From positions 13,799,259 through 13,863,258 of the forward strand of contig NC_037270.1 in NCBI RefSeq assembly GCF_000002425.4: a stretch of 64,000 bases of DNA, written 5' to 3'. The position numbers were made by a program, and so were the translations under genes. Origin of the DNA: Physcomitrium patens (taxonomy: Eukaryota; Streptophyta; Bryopsida; Funariales; Funariaceae). Every line of letters starts with the position of its first letter. The stretch's first letter is position 1. Below are positions 11,234 through 24,300 of this stretch, in pieces. The notes under the pieces were generated by a model. That model did no database searches, had not been told where the DNA came from, and saw nothing but the letters and a program-made list of their open reading frames with translations.

Positions 11234-13411
11234 TAGCAGTAAAAATAATTATAATACTATTGAAAGAAAGTGCTTGGCTATGGTTTTCTTTGTGAAGAAA
11301 TTTTGACATTATTTTTTATTAAATTCTATTATTTTTTTTGGTTGACCATATGGCTATCAAATATCTAGTCAATAAAATAGATTTGAATGGTTGTATAGTT
11401 TAATGAATTTTATTAATAGGAGAATTTGACTATTAGGTAGAATATAAATCTAAAAAATTATATAATCAAGCCAATCACCTTTCAAGGTTAGAAGGAAATT
11501 TAAGCCCGACTCCTATTGATGACAACTTAGTAGATGAATTTCTTTTTAATATTTTGACCTATCCTACTTGGTACAACTATATTGTAGAATTTTTAAATTC
11601 TAATCAATTTCTGAAAAAATTATCCAAACATGAATGATGTAAGATTAAAATTAATAATACTTATTTTGCTATTATAGTAAAAAAATTATATTGTTGAAGA
11701 ATAGATGGTTCACTCAAACAATGTGTGATGGTTGATGAAGTATCAATAATGTTAATGGCATGCCATGATAGTGTATATAGGAGACACTTTTCAAATAGAT
11801 TAATGGCTCAAAAAGCAATGAAAGTAAGGTACTATTAGCCTACCATGTTTCAAGATGTGGATGATTATGTTGAAAATTGTGATACTTAGTAACATTATAA
11901 AAAAAATGATTTGCATATGTGTAGAATAGATATTAGTTCGTTTCTATAAGATATTGATAAAATAGACTAATAGTCTATAGAATAGTCAGTTCAAGAGGAC
12001 GGATGATTGATTTAGTTATTAAAAGCGATTAATTACAGAATTACGGTTAGAATCTGAGAAAAAGAAGTAAGTATATAGGAATTGTAGAAGTTAGTCATGA
12101 GCTGGAATAAGCTTGGTGCTACCTCTTTGTCTCTTTGTTTTGTTTCTTTGTTGTTGAAGAATAATAGATAGTTTCTGAATACTGAAAAGTGAGTCTGTAG
12201 AATAAATCAGAGATTAATTTATGAGTTATTGATTATGTAATTGGAGTACTAAGTGATTGAATTATATGAGGAGTTATTAGAAGATTATGATTGTTATTTA
12301 TTGAGAGTTTTATGTATTTGGACAAAGAAAGTCTGTGATTACAAAAATTATGTGAATTCAGATTGTTGGAGTGAAATCTGTTATTCCTGGTGTTGGATGG
12401 AAATTATTGTGTTTTAAGCGGTCTTTTGAAAGTGCAAGGTTGCACACTGTTGTTATCAGTTGATGAAGGAGTATTGTTACTGGAAAAAAATATCGTAGTA
12501 TTTCTTAGTGTTTTAGTGGTTCGGAATACAGTTAATTGTGTGACCCTAACAAGTAAAATTCATGCACTTAGTCTTTCCCTGTGTTCGAATTTTCCTACAC
12601 ATGTTTATTCTGAAAGAAATTGTAGAATTAGTAAAATAATAATTTTTAATATGGCACTTCCTCTCTACATATTGTCACCTTTAGTTTCTTTTGAAAAATA
12701 GGGCATCGATTATATAAGAGAAGTTCATCTCAATTCTTCAAGAGAAATGAAATACATTATAATAGCCATGGAATATTTAACAAAATGAGTTAAAGCAAGA
12801 GCTGTTAAAACCAATGATGCAATTTATGTAGCTAATTTTATATATAAATAAATCATTAGACAATTTGGTTGTCCTAAAATTTTGATTAATGATTGAGAAA
12901 AATATTTCTTGAATAGTATGATAGAAGAAATAACTAATAGGTTTAATATAAACTATCATATGATTACTCCTTACTATCCACTAATTAACTCTATTTTTCT
13001 TAATGTATGGAGTGGAAGCTATACTTTCAATAGAATTTGAAGTTAATTTTTTAAAAATAATAATAAATGACAAGTTAACTATCTAATAATCCTTGAAAGA
13101 TAAATTAAAACAAATAGAAGGCTTTGATAAAATTCAAAGGACTAGAATTCAATATATCAAAGTAATTCAAAGAAGGAGGAAAATTTCTTTTAATAAAAAA
13201 TACAAGAAGAAGGTCTTGTAGCCAAGGATGCTAGTAATATTACAAGATGAAAAGAAAATAGATTTTCATAATAAATTTGATGCTCTATGGTTAGGACCTT
13301 ATCATATCAATGAATTATTCAAAAATAATTCTTTATAGTTAGAAACACTAAATAGTGAATTATTTCCAATAAGAACATTTGAGAATAGATGTAAGAAGTA
13401 TAACATGTGAA
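11234..13411 (+). mobile_element. TE-2: decayed Ty3/gypsy fragment (RNase H and integrase)
   Basis: Immediately after the R LTR the plus strand reads RNase H of the TE-1 type (LAMVFFVKKF, then FVDHMAIKYL), followed by an integrase zinc-binding region (CHDSVYRRHF) and core (GIDYIRE, FGCPKILIND). The C-terminal FDALWLGPYHINE closes at about 13,310. Gag, protease and RT are absent on the left, so the element is truncated or cut by the R LTR. Stops are frequent throughout. A 729-bp LTR is inserted in the integrase at 11,920-12,648. The relation to TE-1 is close by motif but clearly diverged. Confidence 0.85.
11915..12653 (+). repeat. Solo LTR of the TE-A type with 5-bp target duplication
   Basis: The insert 11,920-12,648 starts TGTAGAATAG, like both TE-A LTRs, and shares a TTTCCC-TGTTCGAA landmark near its 3' end. 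It is flanked by the perfect duplication ATATG (11,915-11,919 and 12,649-12,653). Removing insert and one duplication restores the integrase frame across the junction (residues LHM then ALPLY). The right terminus reads TTTTA rather than the usual CA, consistent with C-to-T decay. Length 729 bp versus 588-613 bp for the TE-A LTRs. Confidence 0.85.
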
Positions 13412-13615
13412 AAAATTCACTTTATATAAGAAAAACCATTATATTCTTTGCTTACCTAAAGAAATAAGGATCTAACAAAAAAAATTAGTCAAACTTAATT
13501 TTTATCAAAAAAAGAGGGATCTTGATTTATTAGGAAGAAATTTTTTTTCTTTGTATGGTTCTTAGTTCCACTAAAATACTATGTCTTCTACTTAATAAAA
13601 GTTGGTAAATCATGT

Positions 13616-13648
<33 letters not shown>

Positions 13649-14559
13649 TATTCCTAAGATTTAGCATCCTTAGGTTGTTGGGAAGTTGGCTAAAAAGGTG
13701 ATTATGTAAAATGTCATTTGAATTTGAATCTAATCCACAAGGATAGCTATTTATATGACCTAGTATTAGAGCAAGAAAGTGGCTAACTTATGCAACTTAA
13801 AATATATGTAGGCTTCATGGTTTCTAACTTAAATTCTTCTCTTAGGATAAGAATTATATACCACTATCTTTTAGATTTTTAACATAAACGTATTTAAATA
13901 TTTTTCATCTTTTGATTGTTTCTTTTTTTATTCCATAAAATTATCTTACCTTGCTTTATTAAATAGATTAATTTCTTCAATAGTCTTTTAACTTAAGAGA
14001 AGTAGCACTAGAAGATAAAAGTGAACTAATACCAAATACAATCTTTCATGTAAATATTTTTACTTTGATTCTATACTACTATTAATATAGTCTTAATAAA
14101 ATATTAAATCCAAATTACTTAATTTTAGATAAGGGCCTACATACAGAGTAAGAATTTTGGATTCTCTATCTCTTTGAGTTGTCTCAAATGGTCGCCATAT
14201 GTGAATCACTAAATTGACTTACTTGAGTATTTAATATAAAAAATTCACTTATTGTGTTTAAAATCATAAAAATTATAAGTTAATGGTAGAATTTTAGAAA
14301 AAAAAAATAGATTGCTAATAGTGAATATGTAACCTAAGATAGAATATAGTAAGAATTTTTTTATAAAAAATATATATTTTTAGTTGACTAATATTAAATA
14401 AAATACTAAAAAAAATAATCTTAGTGTCAAAAAGAAAAAAATTAATAATAGTTCTTAATATATATATATATATTATTATTATTAAAATAAAATAAAATAA
14501 TAAATAATAAAATTAAAATAAGTAGAAAAAAGAATAGAAAAAAAATGAAAAAAAAGAAG

Positions 14560-14597
<38 letters not shown>

Positions 14598-14599
14598 GG
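13412..14599 (+). other. TE-2 3' region, start of an R-like LTR and AT repeats
   Basis: No coding sequence. A 29-base A run occupies 13,618-13,646. The segment ending at 14,199 matches the TE-1 internal end, and an R-like LTR begins at 14,200 (TGTGAATCAC, then AAATTGAC). This LTR is badly decayed and runs into AT microsatellites at 14,460-14,473 and 14,562-14,594. Confidence 0.5.
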
Positions 14600-17050
14600 A
14601 TGATCAACAAAGGCAAGAAGTTGCCCAAAAATGGCAACAGCTTCTTCATTGATAGGGATCCAGCTGCCCAAATCCTTGCCTCTCTTCTCTAGTTTTTTTG
14701 CTTAGATTTGATTTTTGTGGAGCTCAGTTTTTTTTAATGTATCGTGGCTATAGCAGTACTTTTAAGTTGGATTACAATGATGTTAAGCATTGTTAATTTT
14801 TTTTCCCTTTTTTTTTTTTGTAAGGACTGTGATGGTCATGTCTACTTCTTATTTATTTATTTATTTTTTCTTCTTCTAATTCAGTATTTTGTCTCTTCAA
14901 TCTCGACGATCCTGAAAATAAGCAAGAATTTGGGTTGATTTCAATTGGTGCTCCGTGGAAGCTCCGGATCACATACATCATTGTTCTGGTGTTGATAGCC
15001 AAGAAAATAGATTTTGTTAGTACTACTATCTCGGTTGTGAGAGCTGCTCGTCTTTGACAATGTTTGTCAACTCTTCACACAATGATTCTAAAGCTCCAAG
15101 ATCTTGCTACAATCTTTCATCATAGTGGATGACAATATCATATATTTTGGCTATTATTGGATATAATGTTAACTTGTGTATAGATGGCCTTCTCTAAAAA
15201 ATTTATTTTTTTGTCCTCGAAGTACTGCATAGTAGCATTCAAGGAGCTAATAAGTCCTAGGTAGTACATGCCATGGCTTTGCTTTCAAGTCCTTCTGAGT
15301 ATGTGGATTACTATTGACAACATCTAAGATTGTTGTAGTCAAATTTGGATTCTAATCATCGACATCTCCTATTATGGTGTTTTTTTCTTTGAATGTAGCC
15401 ACAACAATATTACGGTGGTGATCAAAGTGTGGTTTGATTTGTTTTATTTTGATTGAAGTCTTTTAGTGGTGCAATAGCTATTCTATTCTTGATTGTCATG
15501 GCAATAGCAAGAAAAGCATTAAGGCTGTTGGACATTATTTTGCATAAAAGAAAAATCAAGAGACACAAATAAGGGCAATCGGGACCAAATAACAACTACA
15601 AAGAAAAGACATTGATTCCACAATTTGGTTCTACGATGCATTTGTGGTTATAAACATGAGCTAATTCATATTTAGTGTCATTGTATAGAGCTTTGAGATC
15701 TTGTATGACTATAAAAAAAAGAAAAAAATTATAGAAAATAGAATTCATGTAGAATTTTATTGAGTAGCACACTAGTTGTATTAGATTGAAGGGCACTAAA
15801 ATCAATCGTGATTAATGGAAAATTTGATTTGCTCAAAATATTTTAGCATTGGTTAAGGATTTAGTTTGGAATTTGTAGTTGAATTTCTACCTTCATATGA
15901 CTATTTGATGAAGAGGCATATCCAACCATAAGAGAAAAAATTAACATCCTATTTATTCAACTCCTAGAATCTTCAGGTTGGCAGTTACATAGATGGAATT
16001 GAGAAGGGCATTACATAATTTCTATTTTTATGAGCTTATATAATACACAATAGAAATAGACTAGAATAATTGAAGCAGCCCTTCTTATTGGTGAAGACTT
16101 CAAACTGCGACAGCTTGATGGTAGAAGCACGGTGTCATGATGTAATACAAGTATATAGTGAAATTATAATCAAAATTAAATTTATAATTAATATCTAATT
16201 ATCTTGATTCAATAATAATTTAAGGTATCTAAACATAGCTTTTATAAAAGCCTCTTAGTTTATTTTCTTATTTTAATAATTAATAGGTTGAAGGTTGCTT
16301 AGTACTTTTACCTTCTAGGCTGTAGAGATTCTTTTATTACTTTAGAAAGACCATAAATTTGATAAAATTAGGTTAAAAGAGATAAATAATTAGTATGATT
16401 GATAATAAGATTAAGTTGATGATAGGGTTGGACCAAAAAATCCTTAGGATAGGTTAGATTGATATCCAAGGGTCAATTATTTTTGAAACAAGGTCAAAAT
16501 CAGACCTCCAACCACCAAAACGACTGCCTAGGGCAAAATAGGGTTTCATTTGAAGATTAGAGATTAAGGTTTGAGAGCTAGATTGGAGCTTGTTTTAGGG
16601 ACATAAAACTAGTTTTGATAGGTATGAGTGGTTTTTTCTCCCCTCACTTAAGTCTAATTTAATTAAATTATAATTTAGATTAGTATCTAATATTAATTAA
16701 TGTAGAGATGCAAACCATAGATAAGATAAATAAAAAAAATAAAATGATATAATACTCACAATTTATCCAAGAAAACAAGATCAAGTCAATTATATATTTT
16801 TATGATTTATTTTTTTAGTAGTTGTAGTTCATTTAGTTAAATGCCTTCCAAGACTTATTTGATTAAACTTACACTCTCAAACTTATGAGTTAGTATAAAA
16901 ATAAAAAGAATTGGTACCACGCTAGAGTGCTAGTCTAGGGCTTTTTGAAATAGTATCAATCATACAAATAAAAGTTACACCCAAGAAGTTATCTATGGAT
17001 GAAGTTTTGATGGCAAAACTTTATCTAGAGTTAGAAATTCTTTAATAATT
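14600..17050. other. Unassigned region; weak minus-strand coding traces
   Basis: Mostly AT-rich and without a recognised gene. On the minus strand between about 15,470 and 15,003 several short frames look protein-like, for example SSLNATMQYFEDKK and DLGALESLCEEL, but they are in different frames separated by stops. They could be the remains of a transposase, a gag or a host gene; I do not recognise the family. The 14,600-14,720 stretch is slightly GC-richer and also unassigned. Confidence 0.3.
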
Positions 17051-18850
17051 AGCTTCAAATATTAAAATTCAGTATTAATATGAGTTAAATTTTTTAATAT
17101 AAAAGATAAAATTTAAAAGATAAAAAAATTAAAAAATTAAAAAATTAAAAGTTGAAGATAAAAATTAAAATTTATAAATTAAGGTTAAAAATTAAGTTAA
17201 AATGAAATAATCTAAAGGTTAAAAGTTGAAGATAAAAAGTTAAGTCAAAGTTAAAAGTTAAATAAAAATGAAATAACATAAAGGTCAAAAGTTGAAGATA
17301 AAAAAGTAAATTTAAAGTCAAAAGTTAAGTAAAGATTGAAATAACATAAGATTAAAAATTGAAGGTTGGAAGGTAATTGGAAGTTAAAAATTAACAATTA
17401 ATTACCAAGATGAAGTAAAAGATTTACTAAAGTAGTATTAATTAGAGGTAATAAGATGAGTGAAGAGTCAATCCAGCAATCCATGCATTAACAAGTGTAA
17501 TTAGGAGGTGATTAGGGAAGAAAGATTACCTTCAGTATGCTAAATTGAGGTAGCAAACCCTAACCAATTGGAAATTTGTCAAAAATCCCCTTTAGCTCCT
17601 ACATGTGTGGGAATTTTTTTCACTGAAACTTCACTTGAATGAGCTCCTATCCCTCAATTTTTGCAATATTCCAGTATGCAATAGTTGAGATGTGATTTCT
17701 GAAAGTTGGCCTCCCGAACTGCCAGGGCAGCAGACCTCTTTGTACTTAAAAATTCACTAAAGATTCATAAAATCTTCAAAATTTTCAACTTAAACTTTCC
17801 TTAGAACTAGACTTTAAGACGCCTTTGTTGCAATAATTTTTACAAAAAAAATATTCAACAAGCACTAAGCCATAAAATTCCAAAACTAATCCTAATACAC
17901 TACCTTTGTACTGGCCGGTAGTGGATTCCTTCTTACTTAAAAATTCACAGAAAATTCATAAAAGCTTCAAAAATTTTAATCAAAAATTTCCTAGAAACTA
18001 GAATTTAGAATAAAATAAATTCAGATATCACTTAGGAAGAAAGATAGAGATTATTGAGCAATGATTTTTTGAAGTTGGCAATTCTTTGAGGCTATGGCAG
18101 TGCACCCTTCACTTGAAATTCTACTAACATTTCATTAAAGCTCTAAATTATACATGCTTCATATCCTTGAAAAGCTAGTAACTAGAGGAAGATGGTCACA
18201 AAATATTACAAGAAAAAATATAATTAAAGAAACTGAGAGGTGGAAACCTAAGCAATTACAAAATGGAGGGAGTTTTTATTAAAAAAGAAGAAAATTTGGC
18301 ATAGCTTTGCCATAAATAAAGAGAGAGAGAGGGCTTAGAAAACCAAGCCACTCTTATACAATTTAGTGGAGGTTCGTAGGAGGGTGGCCATATCTCCATC
18401 TTTTATTTCTAAGATCCCTAATCTAAATCTATGGCCTATAGAAATCCTAAGCCTAAATCCGAATTCAAGGCTGGAAATGCCATAACTCAATATCTAATGC
18501 CTTCTTGGAAAAACTAACACAGCCAATGTGTTCCAAACACATTTTAACCCTAAGATTGACTATTCACAAGTTCAAATCAGAGTTCTAAATCATTAAAATC
18601 AATTAATTTGCTAATCTAGTTGTAAATTTCAATTGTAATTCTAATTCTAACTATTCTAATTAGGAGATCAGCAAGGATTCTTGCCATCAAAGCCTTCATG
18701 ATCACCATTCTTCAATTTGAACTCCCTTAAGTATAAACTCTTGGCAAATCACAACTCCTAATTTCAATTTGGCCCTGAGTTAATATACTTTTGATTTTTG
18801 ATTTATTTATTTATTTTTCCATTCTTCAATTCCAAATAGTAATAAAAATC
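17051..18850 (+). repeat. Long LTR-like repeat, family L, copy 2
   Basis: Same order of landmarks as copy 1: AAAGTTGAAG-rich tract (17,100-17,400), short CCTTTAGCTCC-like segments, the GAGAGA plus hairpin block at 18,321-18,354, the TCCCTAATCTA segment near 18,415, and the GTTCCAAACAC segment near 18,530. Divergence from copy 1 is substantial. No open frame of note. Boundaries approximate. Confidence 0.55.
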
Positions 18851-20519
18851 ACAATGAAAGGAAAATCCACCATAAAAAATAGCTTTTCTCCATCTTTTAA
18901 AGATCATCATTAATTTAAAAATTAGATTTTATAAATTTTAATTCATTTAATTTATAAAATAGAATTTAATCTTTAAAGTCTTGAAATTAATTAGGAAGAT
19001 AGATCAATTAAATTTGAGGAGTTTTCTAACCATAGTCAAATTAGAGATTAATCTTGGAATTGAAAATTAAGATTATAGATTAATTCAAGATATAATTTTT
19101 AAACATTGAAAGAAAAATTCTACTAAAATTTTAGTTTTGGCACTAAAAGAGAATTTAAACCAAATCAAGAAAGAAATCATAGACCTTCTAAATTTACTAT
19201 TTTAAAATTTTTTAACACTCACTTAATTTAATAATTAAAAGTATTTACCTAATTAATAACCTAAAACTATAATTTAAATCATAATTAATTGAAAGACTAA
19301 TTTAGATCTATAAATTAATCATATTAGTATTTAATTTAATAAAATATATTAAAAATTACAAAAGTAATTATAACTAAACATTGGAGCTATTAATTATGTT
19401 CACAATAGGATTTATTTGAACTTTGTAATTGTTGTTCAAAGTCAAGGTTTGTATTGGCAACTTGAGATTTATACAATGTAATTAGGACTAGCACTCTTGG
19501 CTTATTCATAAAATTGGTGTCACATCTATAGTTCAAATTTTGATAGTTCTTGGTTAATTAGGTGTGCTAAGTGTATGTAAAATTTTGTGATAATCCAATA
19601 GTGCAATTGAGAGATATCTGGATTTTGGTACGAGAACATATCAGAAGTTGGTAATTTGGGGTTGGATAAGATTTCTATGATATCTAAAGATCTACATGTT
19701 GGATCAAGGTGAAATTTGGCATAGTGTTGGAAGACTTGAAGATCAAGCTACAAACCAATTTTAAATTGAAGTCAATAATTGAAGAAGGAGAAATCACTAT
19801 TGGAACATTTGCATCAACTTTCAAGTTGGCAGCCAAGTAATATCAATGTGGTTTTTGGGTATTTTCTCACAATCTGTGAGTTGGATTGGATTGACTTTTT
19901 ATGAAGCATATAAAAGATTTATAGTGGCATTTGAGTGCAAAATTTTGCTTCAAGTGAATGGTTAGATCATGAGCTATAATTTGCTAAAGCTTACTAATTA
20001 GGATTAAGGTTTGCAAAGAAAGTTTGAAATTGCCTAATTATTGAAGTAATAAAATAATTAAAATTTAACTATACAATTGTGAGTAAATTACTATTATAAG
20101 TATAAGTCTATGATAGACATTGTTTAATATTTTGAGTGTTTTAAGAAGATTAAGAGTGAATTAAATAGTAGTTAAGTAATAGCTAAGACTTCCAAAATTT
20201 ACATAATAACTTATTGTACACTAAAATAATCTTCAAAATAGTAGAGGTTTATTTTAGCTCATATATTGAAAGATAATTTTTGATGTTTATATGCCTCAAC
20301 AAATTGGAGTTATATAATACAAGATTCAAGCATTATTTGAGAGTACAAAGTGCATGTTATCTCATAAGTAACTTTTGAATGTATGGTGAATAGAAGCCAT
20401 TAAGATTGTAACATATGTCCTTAATTGAGCTCCTACTATGGCTATAGAAGGAAAAATACTTGAAGAAGTTTAGTCAAATATAAAACATTTAGTAAAATTC
20501 TTTTTATATCTTTAAATAT

Positions 20520-20573
<54 letters not shown>

Positions 20574-20809
20574 CATATTCTAGATAAAAAATGCACAAAA
20601 ATTGATCCAATATAAGCTCAAGCACTTAAACAATAATATGCAGCTTTAATCCCACCTCCAATTCTACCTCCACTTCCTTCTTCTCTGATGATGATACATA
20701 TAAGAACTTGGCTTTTGGCACAACAATAAGCAATTAATGAATTAGCATTGGCTTGGATTCTTTTTAAGTCATTCATATCTTTAGCATGTATGATATATGT
20801 TTTTTACAC
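18851..20809. other. AT-rich, LTR-like text, no gene seen
   Basis: No domain on either strand up to the copia RT. The stretch 19,400-19,950 resembles, in word use and spacing, other LTR-like stretches at 32,000-32,400 and 49,000-49,350, but I could not align them end to end. A 48-base AT microsatellite occupies 20,523-20,570. Confidence 0.35.
20523..20570. repeat. (AT)n microsatellite
   Basis: Twenty-four uninterrupted AT units in AT-rich non-coding DNA, about 240 bp upstream of copia coding sequence. Confidence 0.95.
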
Positions 20810-21715
20810 AAACATTGAAGAAGCAGCTACTATCATTGAAACTATAGGCAAGGATGATACTTGAAAGTAGAAGGAAATAATAGATTTTTAGTACCAAAGT
20901 CTTATTGATAACAAGACTTGGACTTTAACACTATTAACAATAAATAAAAAATCAATTAATTATAAGTAGATTTTTAAGATTAAATATAATGCATGTAGAT
21001 TAGTAGAGCATAATAAAGCAAGAATTTTTGCTAAAGGTTGTGCATAAAAAGAAGATATTGATTACAATAAGACTTTTGCTCTAATGACAAAAATGTCTTC
21101 AATTTATTTACTTCTTACATTAGTTGCAGTAAAAAATTTAGAAGTTCATCAAATAGATATCAAGATAGTATTCTTAAATAAAGATTTTTAAGATAAGATA
21201 TATATAGAGTAACCACAAAGCTATATATTAGAAGTTGAAGAATGTTTAGTATATAAACTCTCTAAAAATCTCTATGGGCTCAAACAATCTCCTAGAGCAT
21301 GGTATAGGAAGATAGATGTTTATTTTACCTTACAAAGTTTGAAAAGAAGCCATGCCAATGCTAACATTTATGTATTGTGGATAATTGGTGAATTCTTCAT
21401 TATCATTGTACTTTATATGGATGTTTTGATGCTTATGTTCAATAACAAAGAATATTTTTCAAAACAAAGAGAAACTGAATTGAAAAATTTGAAATAAAGG
21501 ATTAGAAAGAAATCCACTATATTTTAGGTGTGTAGATTATTAAGAATCAAAAGATTTGTAAAATCTATCTTAGTCAATAAAAAAATATTTAAAATATCTT
21601 TGAAAGGTTTGGCATGAAAGATTGTAAATCTTTGGCTTTGCCTTTGGATTCTAATCACAAATTATTAAGAGATATAAATCTACAAATTCTTAAAGATAAT
21701 CCTTAATGATTCTTA
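20810..21715 (+). pseudogene. Ty1/copia reverse transcriptase, 5' portion of a split element
   Basis: The plus strand reads the copia RT family in order: YQSLIDNKTW, IFKIKYNA, KARIFAKGCA, EDIDYNKTFA, VHQIDIKIVFLN, KNLYGLKQSPRAWYRK and HANANIYVL. The catalytic box, normally YVDD, reads YMDV (21,414-21,425), so the second Asp is lost. The C-terminal GMKDCKSLALPLD segment precedes the end. Stops are numerous. Similarity stops at about 21,715, where LTR sequence of a minus-strand gypsy element begins. A copia RNase H end of the same orientation resumes at 58,237, so the two pieces are probably one element split by TE-E with loss of roughly 90 codons. Confidence 0.85.
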
Positions 21716-22615
21716 ATTACAAAATTCTACTCAAGGATTGGCCGACCTCCTTTTCCAATCTTAATTTTGATATTATCAAGCCACAATCTCTTAATTTTAC
21801 CATTAAATTTATTTCAAATTTTTATAATTATTAAAAATAAAACTAACTATTTTTGAATAAAATTATATTTTAATCCAATTGATAGATGATAGATATCTTA
21901 AAAATCCTCACTAGTCCTTTAAATCCTAATTTTTAAGACCAAAATTTATAAAAATATTCATATGCTTTAATTTAACTACTTGATTGACCTCAAATTTTTC
22001 ACACATCCACAATAAGCACAATAACAAAATTTTCAATTTTTATATATAAACTTATTATGAAATTCACAAAATTCTAAAATTTCTAAATATGCTTTTATTT
22101 TTCAAAATCCAAATCCATCAAATACATCATTAACTTTAAAAATCCCTCAAAATCTCAATAATAATATAAATAATATGAAACAAACTTTTAAAAATTTCTT
22201 CTTAAGTTTGCTTTGAAATTCTACTCTCTAATGAATAAAAGACTATAGAATCATTGTAGATATACAATTTTGTACTTGGAAATCTGATTTTGATCGAAGT
22301 TGACAACCGGTCCTCTTTAGGTATCAATTTTTAGTAATTTGAGATAATTTTTATTTTAACCTATTTTTAACTTTCTTCTAAATATATTCATATTAATTAC
22401 TTTATCTTATTTATTTTTATTTGGCTTATTTATGCCTCTACAAAGTAAATAGAAGTTCCTTCTAGAAAAGATAACATTAAGACTAAAATTTTTACCAACT
22501 TTTTATTATTTATTTTTATTTTTTTACTACATCCTTTTACTAGGTTCTTCTATAATAACATCCATATTTTTATTTTTTAATATATAATTATATTAGTACA
22601 TAACATCTATCCCCT
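21716..22615 (-). repeat. TE-E 3' LTR (partial, minus orientation)
   Basis: Direct repeat of about 57,380-58,236: both contain GGCC-GACC/CCCC-CTTCTCCAATCTTAAT near the left end, CCTCTTTA-then-TATCAATTTTTAGTAATTTG in the middle and TAATAACATCCATATTTTTA near the right end. It also matches, inverted, the solo LTR at 48,485-49,979. In minus orientation this is the first ~900 bp of the LTR; the distal ~800 bp present in the 5' LTR is missing here. The loss coincides with missing copia sequence, so a single deletion may have removed both. Confidence 0.75.
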
Positions 22616-22639
22616 CTAAACATGTATATCCTCTGGTAT

Positions 22640-24300
22640 GCACCAAATTCTTCAATATATTGATGTATGGTGTTCTATATCTTGGTCAAATTCTTGGTCT
22701 TCAATTTGCTCTTTTACTCTCATTTTAATGTCACTTAATAGATTTTATTCTTCACCAAAATATGTGTATATATCTCTTTGTCTAAATAATTTGACTTACT
22801 TCCTTGCTATAGGTGTCTTTAATTTTATTCTATCAAGTTTCCAAAACATGTATGTACTATTATTATAGACTTCTATCATAATATATGATTCAAACTGATA
22901 CTTAAAAAACTTTTGTAATGTACTATGTTGGTTATCCAAACTATTATCATAGATTAAAATCCAATCACCTTCTTCAATTGGTTTAAATCATAATTGATGC
23001 ATTTTATAAAATCTTTCTTTATTCTTTTTTCTTGCTTCTTTTAGCCTTTCTATTGCTATTTCAATATCTTCAGTTCTTCTTTTTAATTTTTGAATCCATA
23101 ATACTAAAAGCTCCTCTCTATTAAGATCATTTCTCTAAGAGAATACTTTCTATGTATGCATCTTTTTTTTTATTGGCATAATTGGCTTTTGTCTATACAT
23201 TAACTCAAAATGCATATAACTAATTATTATACTATGAGTGGTGCCATCTATCTATAATGCAAATGATAATAGCTTAAACCATTAATGTACCTTTTTTTTT
23301 GCATGTCTATATTAATGCCTTAATAATATGTGAATGTCTTCACTCACTCTTTCCGTTATCTTTTGGATTATATGATGCTAAAAAAATCCATCCTACTAAA
23401 GAGTTTTCTTGCTTCTTTTGCATCCAATTTACTTCTATCTATAGTAATTTTTTTAATACAACTACAATGACATACAATATCTTTTAAAAAAATCAACATA
23501 TACTTTTATTACTTTTTGTTCTTAATGCTTGTCCTTCAATTATATTTGATAAATCTTCATGTATAAGTATAAAATACTTTATTTATTAAAGTCTTATAAA
23601 CATTGCTATTAAATCCACTACTTACTTATAATGTAGTACTAGAGGATAATTTGGATGTAATTCATCTTGATATCAAATGTTAGAATGAACTTGAAAAATT
23701 TCACATGATCCTATAAAATTTGCCACATCTTTGTACATGCCTTTCCACTAATATTTTTCCATCAATTTAATAAAAATTGTTAAAATTCTTCTATGTCCTA
23801 TCTATAAAATTTAATAAATTTTTTTAATAATCTTTTATTGAGCTTTTAAACTACATATCACCCATTGTGGTATTTTTTTTCTCTTCTTTTGATGCTTTGA
23901 TAAATATCCATTATATAAAAAATATCCATAGGCTTTTTTAGAAATTTTCTTAAATTCTTGATTTATCCAACCTTTTTGGTGCTTTAATGTGCATAAATGC
24001 TTTCCAACATCTTTCCATTCATCTTCATATAAATCTCTTGAAAATGTTTTGAATGGTATATTCAAATATACTTCTTCTTTTGATAATGCATTATTATAAA
24101 ATTTTGTATCCACATCATCTTTCAAATAAATCATATTTTTTTTATTATAATACCTTGTTCTTGATAACATATTTGTGATTAAGTTTTTTTTTTTCTTAGA
24201 ATGTGCTTAAATTTTGGACACATAGATTTGATGTATGCTATCTATCTTAACATAGCAATATCAAGAGTTAAACAACTTGTAATCATATCTAATGAATGTG
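22640..24300 (-). pseudogene. TE-E RNase H end and integrase (minus strand, decayed)
   Basis: Reading leftward, the RNase H end IAYIKSM and MLSRTRYYN is followed by an open 111-residue stretch (24,170-23,835) with LYEDEWKDVG and KKAYGYFLYNGYL, the pre-integrase linker of this gypsy group. Integrase sequence follows with many stops. A C-terminal segment near 22,950-22,850 (LDNQ...LQKFF-like) precedes the LTR. TE-D shows the matching DMLFKAKY and integrase linker on the plus strand. The product would be the 3' half of Pol; it is not functional here. Confidence 0.7.
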
